Source of the DNA: Liolophura sinensis
Lineage: Eukaryota; Mollusca; Polyplacophora; Chitonida; Chitonidae
Length of the DNA stretch: 64,000 nt
Reading direction: 5' to 3'
Assembly (NCBI RefSeq): GCF_032854445.1
Contig: NC_088301.1
Coordinates: forward strand, 53,185,187 to 53,249,186
The notes beneath the pieces were generated by a model. That model saw only the letters and a list, made by a program, of their open reading frames with translations, searched no databases and had not been told where the DNA came from. A program made the translations under genes and the position numbers. Positions 1 to 13,800 of this stretch are shown piece after piece (position 1 is the first letter of the stretch; every line of letters starts with the position of its first letter).

Positions 1-7
1 TTTGTAG

Positions 8-3000
8 GGTCAAGGACGGATTGAGAAGACAGAGATTATTGAGATGGCAATAAAACATATTAAGCAACTTCAGGCAAAGCTGGATACATGTGGTAAGACA
101 AATACATCAGCTCTTAACTGTTTAAACACTTTAAAATTTTTTTTGAATAATACTGTGTCATCATTGGCCATATATACTATTTGCATCATTTGATCACATC
201 TGCAACCAGAGCTTATCACTGATTGTTCTTCGGTTTGTGATTGTTATCCCTGGCTTGTGTATGGGTAATTTGTCCTGCCCTGTAGGTTTCAGTACATCAC
301 TTCATATTTGTCCGGGGCTGTCTTGCAAAATATGCAGCATTCTTTGAAAGAAAAAAATGTTGCACTGGAAGGTGTCACAGGACAAATTACATGAAAATTT
401 GAATCTGGTGATTTAATCACAGGACAAAAGAAATGTTAATGTAAATTCTTCAACCTTTTCATATGTTTGCAAGGTGTTTATTCAAGCAAATTTTGGGCAG
501 AGTCATAAAATAATACTATTTGTGAAACCCTGAAATTGGTTACATTGAAAAATTATGGGCATTTGTATCATGTTATACACATTAACAATTTTCAAAAGTT
601 TTATTCTTTAAGTACAGAGACCATGTGATAATGAGTTATTGTTGTTTGAACATGAATGGTGACTTGTAAATAGTGAGTGGTTGTTAGGATTGTACAGTGT
701 ACTCTGTTCCCTCACTTCTGTGTAGCATGTTCAGTCCCTGGTTTGCACATCATTAAACCTGGGTCGGGTCATACCACAGATTGCAAAGAGTGTACTTGTT
801 ATTGCCTTGCTTAATGCTCAGCAGTAAGAGGTTAGAGCAAGGAAATATGACTGGTTGGGCCTGGTGTCAGTATGCCTGGTGTCTTCTACATGATACTATG
901 TTAGTGGAGGCAGTACTTTGGTGGCGTGAACTCTCCCTACTACTAGAAGACACAATAGGTATATACACGCACCTAATGACTCCTCATTGTCATTTGTCGT
1001 AAAACCCAAATCATACATACATACATACCAATAAAATCTGATAATTCCGGTCAAATTGTTGACCCAAGCCTATATAATCTTCCCACATCATGCCTGACAT
1101 ATAAAACTGTGCCTTTCTGTGACAGAAATTAAACAGCAACAAGCAGATCCAGCGTCAGCCTACCTTCTGCAGAAACCTTGCTGTTCTGAAAAGTTCTACA
1201 TGGGGTTCAAGGAGTGTGAGGCTGAGTTGATGAGATTTCTGGTGGAGAAAGAAGGATGGGATGCGAAGGACCAGATCTGCAGCCGTCTGATGAAGCAGCT
1301 TGATGAGGCTAGCAAAAAATACACAGGCAAGTACAAAATTCTCTTCTCGATCAACACTTTTGTGCATGACTCCAATTCTCCAGATAGCATCCTTGCAGTC
1401 AGATATCGGAATAAGTTTATAAAACTTCTTCAGTTTACCTAATGTCACCAGATGAATTTTCTACATTATTCTCATATTGAGTCCTGCACCCACAATAATT
1501 TTAAACTGTTTTGAAGGTTGGGAAACTAGGAGCTAGTTGACATGTTTCATGGTTTTGACTTAAATATGCCTCCTCTGCATTACCTCCTTCGTTACGCGAC
1601 AGCTATGATATAATGCAAGACTAGTGTTTTAGACGTGAATCTTTGAGAAGTCCCCTGTTAAAGTAGGCCATAGGCAGTACATGTATAAGTATGTCATTAT
1701 AGGGACAACTATTTTCTATTCAACAGAACATAAAGACATGACACACCCAGAGAAATGTAGAAGTCCATGTTTTTCACCTTAGGAATAATGTACATATTTG
1801 GTAGAGTTTGCAGAAGCAGGCTGTTGTAGGCCTTCATATATTTCTTGAATTATACAGGCCATGCTTATTGTGGTCTGTCCAAGTCAGTAATTGAAATTTG
1901 TTTTTGGAACCTGGTCTTCAGTTAGCTTATGCCATTATTACCTAACAACAACTTACTCACACAACTTCAGTGGCCTCAAGGGAGGTAATTCAGTGCTGCG
2001 CCGGTTTAAGATATGCCATGATTGTTAAAGTCTTTGACAGTAATTTAGTGTTAATAGGAAGACAATCAGAATGAAAATGTTTCCTTTTTATCCTTTAAAA
2101 ACTTGAAAATGAGGTTGTTTATGACAGATTGTGAATGACTGCTGATCTTCCTAATATTGGAATTTTTGTTTTGAATTGGTACATACTCTAATTGACCTAA
2201 AATTTTGCCCACACAAATGCATTTTTAGAGCTAAATAAATATTTTTGGTGCTGAAACTTATTCCAGTAGAATATCATCCCATGTTCCAAGCAAACCTCAC
2301 ACACCTATCTAAAATCAATAGAACTCTCAGAATCAGGAAAATTGGGCAGGTTAGTCATGGACAAAATTTATGGTCATTTAGGGTATTTGATTTATGTAGA
2401 CACGAATTTTTTACCTGCTGAAGATAAATTTACATGTAATCTGGTATTGGTCTAATCCTGATATTGATTTTTCATATTTAAAAGTGGGCATCCTGTCACA
2501 TAATGATACATGCAGGGTGAATCTTGCTTTTTTAGATAAAGACATTAAACTAATATAACTATAAACAAGGATCATAGGACCAGTATCATGATAGCTGACA
2601 TAACTGACAACTGAGAGAAGTGTTCTCAGATTATTTAATGTTTTTGGAGTATATTTTTAAGTGTGTAATAGATAATAAAACATAATAGATCTGGATTTAT
2701 TTATTTTAGGGAGTTTTGGTGCTCCAGAAGGATTTAACAGTGATGGAAAGAAAGACACTGACAGTCAACAGTTAATATACAGTGGAACTGATTGTATGTC
2801 CATGGAACCCTACACATCCCCAGCTCCTAGTTCTGTCTATGATGGAGACATGCAGGACATGATGCAGTACAGAGGTGGGACCTTCAGTGGATACAGCATG
2901 AACAACGACAAACATCTGCGCACTCTTCTGGAAAAAAACACTACGCCCAGTAGTACAGAGAATGAATCAGGCATTGCATCTTTGACGAACAGAGAACCTG

Positions 3001-3692
3001 ATACTCCCGGGAAATCCATGAATCTGGATGAGAACATGGACTCTGACAAGAAGTCCAGTTCATCCCCACATGATTCCCTTGACCAGAGGGAGGATTGCCA
3101 CACAGCCTGCTTGTCCTCCAGGCGTGTAGATGATGGCAGCTCTTATAAATTCAAACAGAACATAACTCTGCGCTTTTCAGAGGAAAAACGAAAAGCCAGT
3201 GACACTTCATCATCTAGTTCCAGAGAGGGTGGCAGTAAAGCAAAAGTGCGAAGAAAAGTCCCAAAGACCATTAAGTCTCTAAGTCCCCAGTCTGACTCTT
3301 CCATCTATCCTACATCTGAATATAGCTGTAATGGGAATGCTACAAGCTCGACAGGTGATAACCCCTCCCAGGGAAATATGCCAGAGGAACACAAAAACAT
3401 CAAGGAGGAATTTCGGTTAAACGGGGTTTCGTTGCCTGGCTTTATTCTCCATCCAATGGGCTTGTATTACTTGCCTATCTCGCTCACTGAGTCACAAGTT
3501 TCCATGCTTGGGTTGGTGCCATTTATAGAAGCATCTGTTCAGCAGCATGCAGCTCTCCTCCATCCAATTAACATTCCCGTGAACTTTGGCAGCAATTCAC
3601 TTACAATGAGGAGCATTAACATTCATACCAGTTTTGCTCAAAATCGTAATTCATATTGTGAGGGAGACCAGAGAGATTGTTCAAAAGTGTAG
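8..3692 (+). CDS. cwo: Clockwork-orange-type bHLH-Orange transcriptional repressor, 3' part (three exons)
   Basis: Exons 8-92, 1126-1326 and 2710-3692 join in phase to 422 residues plus the TAG stop; the 5' end lies left of the window. Exon 1 encodes bHLH helix 2 (GRIEKTEIIEMAIKHIKQLQ), nearly identical to Drosophila clockwork orange as I know it. Exon 2 carries the Orange domain (FYMGFKECEAELMRFL, then a helix ending LMKQLDEASKKY). The long last exon is Ser-rich and basic, with a cwo-like YKFKQNITLRFSEEKRK motif and a hydrophobic C-terminal block (GFILHPMGLYYLPISL). No C-terminal WRPW motif is present; the protein ends DCSKV. In insects the family binds E-boxes and represses CLOCK-driven genes in the nucleus. 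The second intron must use a GC donor (AG|GCAAGT at 1325-1332): the only nearby GT donor breaks the frame. BHLHE40/41 or HEY relatives are less likely because helix 2 matches cwo best. Confidence 0.88.
745..1030 (+). mobile_element. Diverged SINE-like repeat (family B relative) in cwo intron 1
   Basis: This stretch has the same order of blocks as the family B SINE at 11057: a CTGGGTCGGGTCATACC block, a TTAATGCTCAGCA block, a GACTGGTTGG block, and a 3' tail GTCGTAAAACCC followed by a CATA simple repeat. It is strongly diverged and has no clear target-site duplication. The short open frame across it has no coding character. Confidence 0.5.
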
Positions 3693-6600
3693 TTCAAGCA
3701 CTGACTATATTGTGTGCAATTTATGAGCGTACAAAAAGGCAACCGTCATCAAGCAGATGTTCCAAGACTTAAAGAAACTAACAGTTTGTGAGCTCAAAAT
3801 TTTGTTGTTTAAAGCTGGGATACCTGCAGATGTGTTGTGTACATGAACAGATGTGGAAATTCTACTACAAGGCAACTTTATACATGCTCTTTGAATTCAT
3901 TTGATGATGAAAATGAAAGCATATCAAATTGCCTGCTAGGCAAAAGGTCTTGTGCGACCATATCATTTGTGTTGTTAGATTTATGAACTTGATTAAGGTG
4001 AAGTTTACTAAAGCTCATAATGTGACATGAAAAGATATTGTAAAATATCACACACCAGTACATGTATTTTACCTGAAAATGGGTTTTACATTTATTGGTG
4101 CGTTTGTTAAGAAAATAATCATTTTTGTCAATTTACAGTGAGTTCTATCACTGTGGGTTATAATTTCTGTGGAAGCTTCTCAAGGAGAGTTTTCATGCCT
4201 GCATTAGCATAGAATGTTACCATACTCTTGGACCACTTTCACTGGCTTTTGATGAAGTCCCCCAAGCCAAGAGAAGTGAGTGTTACCACAGCTACTACTA
4301 CAGGCACACATACATTGAGTTGATACGTTTATTGGACAACTCACATTCATTTCCACCTTCATTGCCACATCTGTCAGAGACGTCCCTAAACCTTGGATGT
4401 ATTACCCATTTCTATTATCAGAAGTACATGGAACGAGGTATGCAGTGATACGAAGTAGATTGATTGGTGCTGATCTCGCGTCTATTTTTGGAGGTTTATG
4501 TGTAAGTGTATGTGTCGTGATTTATTCTAGAAGGAAATTTACAGGGAATTGACTGAACGCAAGAAAAAATGCATAGTTTTATCTTTGTGATGTTGCACAA
4601 TCAAGATAGTACAGTTCAATATCACAGAACATTGGAAAAATTGAAAATTTTTACTAGTCAGATGCGAATTCTCTATAACCCCAAAATGCAACTGTTTCTG
4701 CTTACATCGCAATGTTATTTAACCATATGTATATATGGTACAAGTGAAGCAAATCATGCTTCCAGATGCTCAAACATGGCACATGTTATGGCCACATAAG
4801 AATCCCATATGAAAGGCTCATTGATAGAGTTAGCTAGCATATCACAAAAAAATGACTGTGGTCGCACATTCACCCTTCTACCTATATTATTTGCTATCTT
4901 ACCTTTAATCCATAATTATTTTCCTCTCTATCATCATTTTAGGATCGCTATTGCTTTAGTGGCCAGTCAGATTGGGGGGGGAGTACAAACACCTGAAGTA
5001 ATGATTTGGTTTTCAGCAGAGGTGTACTGTACCATAGAATGCAGTGGCATGCTTCTCTGTCTTTTCCAAGCTTAATGGGCTCTTCAGCAATGTACTTTGC
5101 TTACCTGTATACCTCTAAGCAAAGTTTTCAACTCTGAGTGTACCTGTACATTGTGAATTTTCAAACCACGGAGGCTACCTATTCATTGCATGTTTGTGCA
5201 AGGCTCTTTCTAACATTTGTTTCTTCTTTTACAAACACTCACTCTGCCTTATCAGTTAAACAAGTACGTGACAACTGACAGATAACACGGACACATACAT
5301 TGACATACTTGATGTTGTTGAATTGTTTCTGCCTTTGCGGTAGTGTCAGTCAGACCAGCCTTTGTTCTGTGTAGTTCCCACTCATGCATTGTGATAGCAT
5401 TTGGTTCACTCTCACAGTATTCTTTGCAGTTAACATTATAGTTACTAATTTCTTACCTGCTTCATGTATGTTTGTGGTTGTATCCCTCATTGTTGGCCAT
5501 ATTGTTTTACACATATCATCAAAGTGACAGGAAAGTAATACAGTTATGGTAGGCTTTGGATTTGAATACCTTGATATGATTTATGCAATTGGGTCGTTCA
5601 TAAGTGCTTTGCTTTGTATATACACTGTTCTGCAAAATTTTTGCTGTAACCAATGTTAAATTGCCTCTTTTTGACATTAGGAGGATTTACAGAGATTGTA
5701 CATGTGTTTGGGTAAATTAATCCTGCAAGAAGAGATGAATGTGAACAGGATAGTGCACATTTACCTACATGATGTAATGTCAGAGTACAGGAAAGTTTTA
5801 GGATAGTATAACGGACAGTTACGCTCTAAAAAGGCTGTGGTAAGCTGTGGTTTCTATTTACAGAACATTATGATGTTTCTCGAGCTTAAGTTTATTAAAG
5901 GCAAAAGCTATTTTTCTTGTTTTGTTGTTATCCACATTGTTATTGTTATATGTGTAAAGTTAGTCATATTTTTTCTTTTTATTTAAATGATGGCCCATAC
6001 TTTATTAACAGTTACATGTAAGACACATCACATGATGCTGTCTGTTAGGGCTGCATTCCAGAATCTTTTGAAGTTGTTAAATGATCAGCCTGATAAGTGA
6101 GGTAAAAAAAAAGAAAAAAAAAAGAGTAAAAAATATATATAACAAAGTGGAGAAAAAAAACACAATTGTGATAAGATGTTGTGCAGTACATGGATATGTT
6201 GCACATTGCAGTGTATGTATAATATTATATCCTGTCAAAACAATCATGTGTTCAGTGTGCACATGTAAGTGTAGTTTGTGTATATATGTAACAGAAAAAG
6301 TATATCCTCCCAGATAGGGTGTATGCATGTTGTTTTGTCTTAAGTTCAGTGCATTATGCATTGAACAAGGTTTATTGACTTTTAAGAGGCTGATGGCAAT
6401 GTAAAATCCCGGAGGGGGCCTCCGTGGCTCAGTCGATTAGTGCGCTAGCGCAGCGTAATGACCCAGGAGCCTCTCACCAATGCGGTCGCTATGAGTTCAA
6501 GTCCAGCTCATGCTCTCCGGCCGTAAGTGGGAAGGTCTGCCAGCAACCTGCGGATGGTCGTGGGTTTCCCCCGGGCTGTGCCCGGTTTCCACCCACCATA

Positions 6601-9524
6601 ATGCTGGCCGCCGTTGTATAAGTGAAATATTCTTGAGTACGGCGTAAAACACCAATCAAAAAAAAAAAAAAAAAAAATCCCGGTGAAATATGTTTGTTCT
6701 CAGTGTAATATTTATTATTATCTTGTGTACTTTTTGTTGTCAATTAAACAAAGTGATTGTAGACTGCACGTCTTAAGTAGAAAGTGAGAACCAGGCCCAC
6801 AGATTTAAGATCAGAGATAAATTTTTGGAATTATGTAAATTTTAAAAATAGATTTTCAAATGCAGGAGTTTGACAGACAAATGGTGCAGGGGAAAAAATT
6901 GTCAGTAGTATTGACTTTTTGCATTTTCTACCAGTCCTAGCTTTCCATTCTTCTTTTTAAGTTTGAGTTCTTGCTTGTCCATCCCTTGCCTTCACCTGTT
7001 TAAGCCAGTAATTGGTTAATGTGTATTGGCATTTTGTTATATTGCTTTTCTCTCAGCTTAGAATACCTCAACAGATTACAAAATGTTCTGAGTTTTAGCA
7101 AATATTTATATGTAGATAGTTTCCGTTTATAGATACCAATCTTTGATTATTGATAGATTTAAAGATTCCTGAAAATGTGCCTTAGAATATCAGATATTTT
7201 TGCCATTGTTCTGAAGGTCTCGTAGGCCTTTGACTGAGTGTGTGTCTTTTCTGTTACTCCTTTATTCGAATTCTTTGGTATAAGGGTAACACAAAGGAAG
7301 TGGTGTCTTCAGTTGTGCAGTGATTTTTCTGTCTCCAAATTGTCATGAACTCTAATGTTAAAATAAAAATATATATATTTTTCTACTCAGTTTGCTACCA
7401 TGCAGTTAAGTATGTTTAAAATCTTGAACCCTGTGGGCCTGGGAGCAGAAAGGTATATGTAAACACTTTGTGCTGTTCCTTGTCAAGTGGCAATGCTGTT
7501 GCTGTTACATTTTTGGGAATGCTGTCACAACCTGACAGTGTATTTCTATATATTTATACGTACCTTGAATAGAATATTGTCCAAGTGGACAGATTCTTCC
7601 CTGTGTATGAATATACGTAGAAATGTGGTTAGGTGGTCTGATTTATTTTACCAACTTGCTGAATTCAACAAAATCAACACAGGTGGCATGCCATTGATCA
7701 TGTTAGAAAGGTACATATTTTATGAAACAGTGCTTGTCCTATTGGCAGTGTGCTTGGCCATACAACAAATGGTACTGTGAGAATGTGTCTTGATGTCTAT
7801 GATAGGTTCTTCTTGATATAACAGTGGGCTTACTTTGCTCATCCACTATACCTCTTGGCTGAGTAACACTAAAAATCTTCTACATATACCTAATTAAATG
7901 TATCTTTGTTCCTTGATCTATCTTCTCGGATGATTTTAGAATTGAAGTTCTGTAGATAATTGTTATTTTTCAGATATTCTAATTGCTTCATAAGAGTCAA
8001 GCTTTCGAGGTCAATTAAATCAAAATGCTGTTTTTAGCAGTATCTATCAAAATTGCCAACCCTGCCGAAGCAATCTTAGCAAAATCTTCTGATATATTTT
8101 TGAGGATGTATGTATTGAACATCAGTCTGCAATGTTAGGATGAAATGTTGACAATTGTTACAGAAGTTGTATAGTTGTTCAGAAGAAATCAGGCCACGGT
8201 TTTGCTGGGAGCAAATTGTAGTGTTGAATTCAGTGACCGGTGAATGAATACAAACTTAAATCTGAAATCATGATGCTAAATGTTTGTGTGCTTTGTATCT
8301 CATGTTGTGCATTTGGGGGAGAAGGGGGGGAACATTTGTTATCAAATTGAAGTGTTATGTTGTTATCAGCTCATTATTCTGCCCCATTGTTGCTGAATAT
8401 TTGAGTCTTTCCACAAATTGTGCTCATGTGTTTTCTTTCACTGCAAGATACTGTTACCATGGTGAATAAAATGTTTGTTTTGATTTGTAAAACTGACATA
8501 AAATTGTTTTGTTGTCACTGACCTGTGAAATACCATTTAAACCAGTGGATTATATCCAACCTTGTTTCTGGTGACTGCGTACATCTGGAAAAGTAAATCC
8601 GGTTGCTGAAGAGCTCAAACAAATCTGTCAGTTGATCTAATCTTCTTACACCATATTTTCCTGTGACTGAGTATCTAACAAGCATTTCTCTTGTACTACA
8701 CGCCTCCTTTTCTCTTCACCTATGTAAATGATAGCTACATGTCAGTATGGACTCAAAGCCATTATAGTTAAGCCATATACCAAGTTGCAGTTCAGAATGA
8801 CAAAAAGTCCAGATGGCTGTCAAGGTTAAAAAAAAGAGAAAGTGACTTTTTATTTATTAAACTGAAATTCAACAAAACCATCATACTTGGTGGTAAAGCT
8901 TTGTGCCATGATTCAGGTGAGTTCTACGAAACTCTTTCTTTCAGTGTAAAGAAAGTCTGGAGAACTGTTTTGTGATGTATGTAGCCTTAAAACTCCCCAT
9001 GGGAAGGATAGGGACTAAAAACTGGTTAACCTGCAGATTCATCATCACAAATTCCTTGAACTGTGTGATGTGAAAAAGGTCAAAATGGTGATATTTTTAA
9101 TGTACTCAAACACCTTTGACATTTTTGTCATCACTGATTGGTTAAAAGTGATGGGCCTCAGATCTAAATGTCCAGTATTCCTGCAGACAAGCAACTGCCA
9201 TAGCTTGCAATTCTGCATTTGGTCATTGAGGTGCTCTCTAGTAAAAAACATCAAGTATTTAGAGCTCTAATGCTGGAACAGAGTATCCTGTTGGTCAGCA
9301 TAATAATGGTATGCATAAATTTCGCTAAAACAAGCGCTTCAGTGGTTGAAAAGGTTGGAGATTTACAGTAACTACAATGTACTATCAGGTACCCTCTGTC
9401 AATTTGGCAAAGGAAAAAGAATTTTTTGAAGTTAGTGAAACTGAATGAAATGCATGTCTTAGATTCTCTGCCATGACCACACTCTAGGAAGAAATTTTGA
9501 CACCTGCTGCATGAAAAACTGGTG
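3693..9524. other. cwo 3' UTR and intergenic spacer, no gene seen
   Basis: No exon with conserved coding content was found on either strand. The 5' part is probably the long cwo 3' UTR. AATAAA hexamers at 7362-7367 and 8465-8470 are possible poly(A) signals but cannot be chosen between by eye. The only recognisable element is the SINE at 6413-6674. Short open frames here look random. Confidence 0.5.
6413..6674 (+). mobile_element. tRNA-derived SINE, family A, with target-site duplication
   Basis: A tRNA-like head holds an A box (TGGCTCAGTCGA) and a B box-like GAGTTCAAGTCC. It is followed by a conserved body (CTCTCCGGCCGTAAGTGGGA, then AACCTGCGGATGGTCGTGGG) and a 3' tail (GTGAAATATTCTTGAGTACG, then GTAAAACACCAATC) ending in poly(A). 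The direct repeat AAAATCCCGG at 6403-6412 and 6675-6684 is the target-site duplication. It is one of at least eight copies in the window and is relatively young. Confidence 0.9.
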
Positions 9525-10085
9525 TTGGTTAGCCCTGGGTGACTATGCTTGCATAATCATGGATTGCTCCTATTAACTTCTAAAGGAAGCATCATAAAAT
9601 TTTGGCAAACAGTTGATTACTTACTTACATGGCCTACCCAATTACTCCTTTACAATACTTAACGTCCCTGTGCACCTGGCTGTTAAAATCCAAAGTTGTC
9701 AATCACACCAAAGCTAAATATCCATCCATATTTCAGCCGCATCAACCTGTCCACTGATTCCAAGTTTCCAACATGGTATCTGTTTATCGGGCCAAGCGAC
9801 ATCCCAGGAGCCTGGATGGTGTTTGTGATGTGCCCATCTTTGAGAAGTTCAAGCAAGCTGACAAGTTGTTATTTACTTTTGGGGTGATCGACAGCTTTGG
9901 ATTTCAAAAATCAGGTGCCCTGTAACGCTAAGCATTGTAATGGAGTAACTAAAGAGCGTGGGGAGGTTAGTAATCGACTGTTTCCTGAAATTTTACAATG
10001 CTTTCATTGTAAGTCATTGGGAGCAATCCATGACTATGCCAGCCCTACGAGCGTAATCATCCAGGGCTAGCCAGTGGTAAGGTTA
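9525..10085. mobile_element. Foldback (long inverted repeat) DNA element
   Basis: Two imperfect inverted arms of roughly 190-200 bp (about 9525-9722 and 9870-10085) flank a loop of about 150 bp. Matching blocks include TAGCCCTGGGTGACTATGC against the reverse complement of the right end, CATGGATTGCTCC in both arms, and inner blocks around ATCCAAAG. The arms are diverged and the loop has no credible coding sequence. This looks like a non-autonomous foldback or MITE-type element. The superfamily is unknown. Confidence 0.7.
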
Positions 10086-10214
10086 GAACAACAACAACAG
10101 CCGCTGTTAACTGTTGAGAGTAAACGGTAATGGTATTAAAACTTTTGAACTCCAGGCTCTTTGCTTTCCTGGAGAATATTTCAAAATGTTCTGATATTGT
10201 TAATTCATTCATGA

Positions 10215-10400
10215 TTATTCATTTTTTTATTTGATCGGCATTTTACACTGTACTCAAGAATATTATATTTAAATCACAGCAGCCAGCATTTAAGGTGGGA
10301 GGAAAAACTGTAGGTAAGTACTATTTGTTCCCACTGATGAAACTCCCACTGCTGACTTTCAGCTAAGTAACAACATTCAGTGACAACATTCAGTTTGGTG
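10215..10400 (-). mobile_element. Diverged SINE family A fragment
   Basis: On the minus strand this ends in the family A tail: the plus strand reads TTTGATCGGCATTTTACACT then ACTCAAGAATATT, followed by a CAGCAGCCAGCATT block. The tRNA head is not recognisable. Old copy. Confidence 0.6.
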
Positions 10401-10452
10401 ACCTTGGAGGAAACAAAACAGAACAATAATTCACCAACAATCCTTGCATATA

Positions 10453-10458
10453 TTTATT
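10453..10458 (-). terminator. Candidate poly(A) signal for CENP-P
   Basis: AATAAA on the minus strand, about 390 bases past the CENP-P stop codon. It is the first clear hexamer seen downstream, though the sequence here is AT-rich and partly SINE-derived. Confidence 0.35.
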
Positions 10459-10842
10459 CATTTATTTCAACTTACTGACAATCGTCCTTGAATAATGCGC
10501 CAAATGAGAATGGGGCAATGTTATTATCTAGAAAATCGTTGACCCTGGCTGGGACTGAATCCACTCCTTGTTTGCCAGCAGGTCAGGCACAAGTCCATCA
10601 CCTTATTACACAGGCATGTCCCACTTGCCTACCATTCTTATCAGTAAATAACAAAAAACAATCATCTGTGTTTTGATGCCGACATTTATAACTCACACCT
10701 GCATTAAGTCTAGGTGATGTATGTGGTATGCTACATGTCTTCTCTTCAGCAAATGAAAATTGTTGCCTTTTCACTCTTCATTTGTCTGTCATTAGAAACA
10801 AAACTTTCTTGTTGATAGATTATGTCCTAGGATGGCCAACTT

Positions 10843-13800
10843 TTAGTCAACCACCCACTCAACAACTGTCTTCAATGCAGCTTGAATTCCAGATTCCTTC
10901 AGAATGGTCTCAAACAGGTCCGACAAATTCTTGGTGACTTCTTCTGCATCAGCTGAAACAATAACAAAAAATTTTTTTTATACAAATTAATTTACATTAT
11001 ATGTACATGTAAAAATTAATGAACAGTGTATATTAACCATCATTAAAACTGTCTCACCGGCCCGGATAGCACAGTTGGTAGAGCGTCCCCTTCGGGACTG
11101 GTAAATCCAGGATCAATCCCTGATCGAGTCACACCTAAGACTTTAAAAGAGGAAGTTGTAACTTCCTCGCTTAGCGTTCAGCACGAAGGGGATAGTGCAA
11201 TGACTGGTTGACCTGTATCAGTATAATGGCTCGGGCGGGGGGCGGGGGCTTACTTGCCTTCGGTAAGTCGTCTCTGTGAAGCAGCACTAAATAAAAGAGT
11301 GCTGGAAATCCGTCCTGCAACAAGGAGGCATATTACACGTACATGCACCCTAAGGATTCCTTCGTCGTCATATGACTGAAAAATTGTTGAGTACGACGTT
11401 AAACCCCAAGCACGCACTCACTCACTCACTCATTAAAACTGCGTCAAGTTTCAGAGGTGTATGTTATGGGGTTTCTGATGGAAAGATACAGTAATTTTGG
11501 ACAAAGATGAAAAGCGTTTACAGCAAACGCGCAAACTGATTGGTACTTTATGCAATAATGGCAGTGGTTCTATTCATCTTAGAAAAAGTTTTTGAAGGTC
11601 TGTTTGAAAAATTGAATAATATCCTCCTGTGACCTTTATTTGCCTTTAAAAATGCCCCCCCCCTCTCCCCCCACTAAAGGACTACCTGGTAGTTACAGTC
11701 TGAATTAAAACCTGAATTAATTTCTTCTCTTGTTTTGTTTAAATATGTTAGGCTTTGAATTTCTTGGACATAAATGTGATAAACATTGGAAATAGATGAT
11801 ATTTTCAGCTATAGAAAATCCTCAGGTGCATTTAGAAAATCTGGTCTAAAGCTACAACCATCACTTTATTACCCATTTCATCTGATTCTGAGGTTTCTTC
11901 AGATTAGAAACATGTTTGGAGATTTGTTCGGAAAGTGGAGCAATGTGCCAAAAAATGTGACCTAAAAAACAACAACTTTTTCATTGCATATTTTGAGGGC
12001 AAATATGGTGTACTGCTACTGCTATGGTGTATGTGCCTCTTGCTGATTGTCTACCATTTCTTTCCTTCTACACAGCTCTACACCCTCTTTTTGCATAACA
12101 TTTTAATTTCTTGAAGATGTCCTTGATGCAAACAAAATTATAAAGAAACCTATGAGACACGTTGATCAAAACATAAAACCTTACTCTGGGGCCACATCTA
12201 AATGTGCACACTGAGTGCTGATGAATTTGAAGCAAGAAAAACTATAAATAAAACTGAGAATAGCTGATCCATACATAAAATCTTACTCTGCGGTTACATG
12301 CATAGAAATTAGCTAAGTGTAAACCTTGGAAATTTTGATAAAACTAAAGGAATCATAATCTCAGAGTTAAGAGGCTTACATCTCCAAAATGTGTTTATCA
12401 CGAACAGGTGTTGAAAACTATAAAACAACACAAAAGCCCTTGGTAAACACTAGGACTGCACTTAAACTGAATGGTTCATCTTAACAAGAAGCCTAATCAT
12501 GACAACAAAGTCATTTTAACTAAAATTATCTCTAAAAACAAAGAGCTGTAAAAGGAAAAGCAAGGCCAAAAAAGGTGTAATCTTAAAATCATAAACACGC
12601 ATAAACAAATATATTTGTCTCTACTTAACAGGGTTCAGGACATTTGGGTATTTAATGCTTACCTGTCTTTGGTTTATGCTCTATATTAAGATATATGTGA
12701 GGGATGACTCTATACAGTGATGTTATTTTGAAATTCCAGAAAACACTCCACTTTTCCCTGAAAAATGAAGTGGTAGTAAAATGAAAATGATAATAAAATA
12801 CTAGCAGTATAAAAAGTAGTAGATTTAAGTGCAGGTTTTCACAATGGATCACATAAGAGTGATGGAATTAGAGAATATAAGCCACTGTTAGAGTAAATCT
12901 GAAAGCATGAACACATGTATTTGTAACTAGAATCCGGGTGACATACCCTACTTCCATCCCCCAACATTTCCAAAAACAAAAGAAAGTAAACTAAGAAAAC
13001 CTTAAAAGAATTGTCAGGACATAATAGACTGTTTCACAGACCATTTGTTGTGTGTACTGATTGCACTACTGGTACATCCAGTCTGAATGGAGAAATGAAA
13101 CAATCAGAAGAGAATACAGTGTTCATCTACACTCTTTAAGTGCGGTATGATAATTTTTTTATAAATATTTATTTATCCTGTTTTATCCATCCATAAAAAT
13201 GGCTGCCATCATATCAGGGAAAAATTCCTGAATATGGTACTAAACAACAACCAATATATAAATAAAATAAATAAAAAATAAATAAATCCAATTAAAAATT
13301 CAATCTTACCTTGGATTTTGATTGTTTATCTTTAAGAGTAGATTGTTTCCTGACCTAGCTATGCTCACCACACCTTCAAACTCCTTTTGGTGCTCTGCAA
13401 AAACTCTCATTCTCCTTTCTGTCTCACTTTGAAATGACTCGATGAACGTAAAAAATGCTTGAATATCATTCTTTTCTTCAATGCTGTATTAAAAGATAAA
13501 ATGCATTTAGTTTTAGTTTTTAAAACAATTTATGTACCATTTTAAGTCAAATGGAAAGTGGATATCTAGTCAGGAAAAAATCTTTGCTGTGGTTTATTAA
13601 CACTTTGCCAATATATGGAAGGTAATCATATATATAACCATAGTTAATATCCCTAATCAATGGGAACTACGAATGCACACCTATGTTCCCTAACTATGCC
13701 TTTTGAGAACTATATGACTGCAGTGTTGACAAAAACCTTGCTATGGAACCTCTTGTGGTGCCCATAATTGCCACACGTACATATTCAGTTAAGTATGTCC

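Noticed and set aside
6413-6500. SINE heads as genuine tRNA genes
   Set aside because: The A and B boxes are present, but no complete cloverleaf with a credible anticodon stem can be drawn and each is followed by the SINE body and tail.
9696-9887. 63-codon frame in the loop of the foldback element as a transposase
   Set aside because: No transposase motif is present and the codon content looks random.
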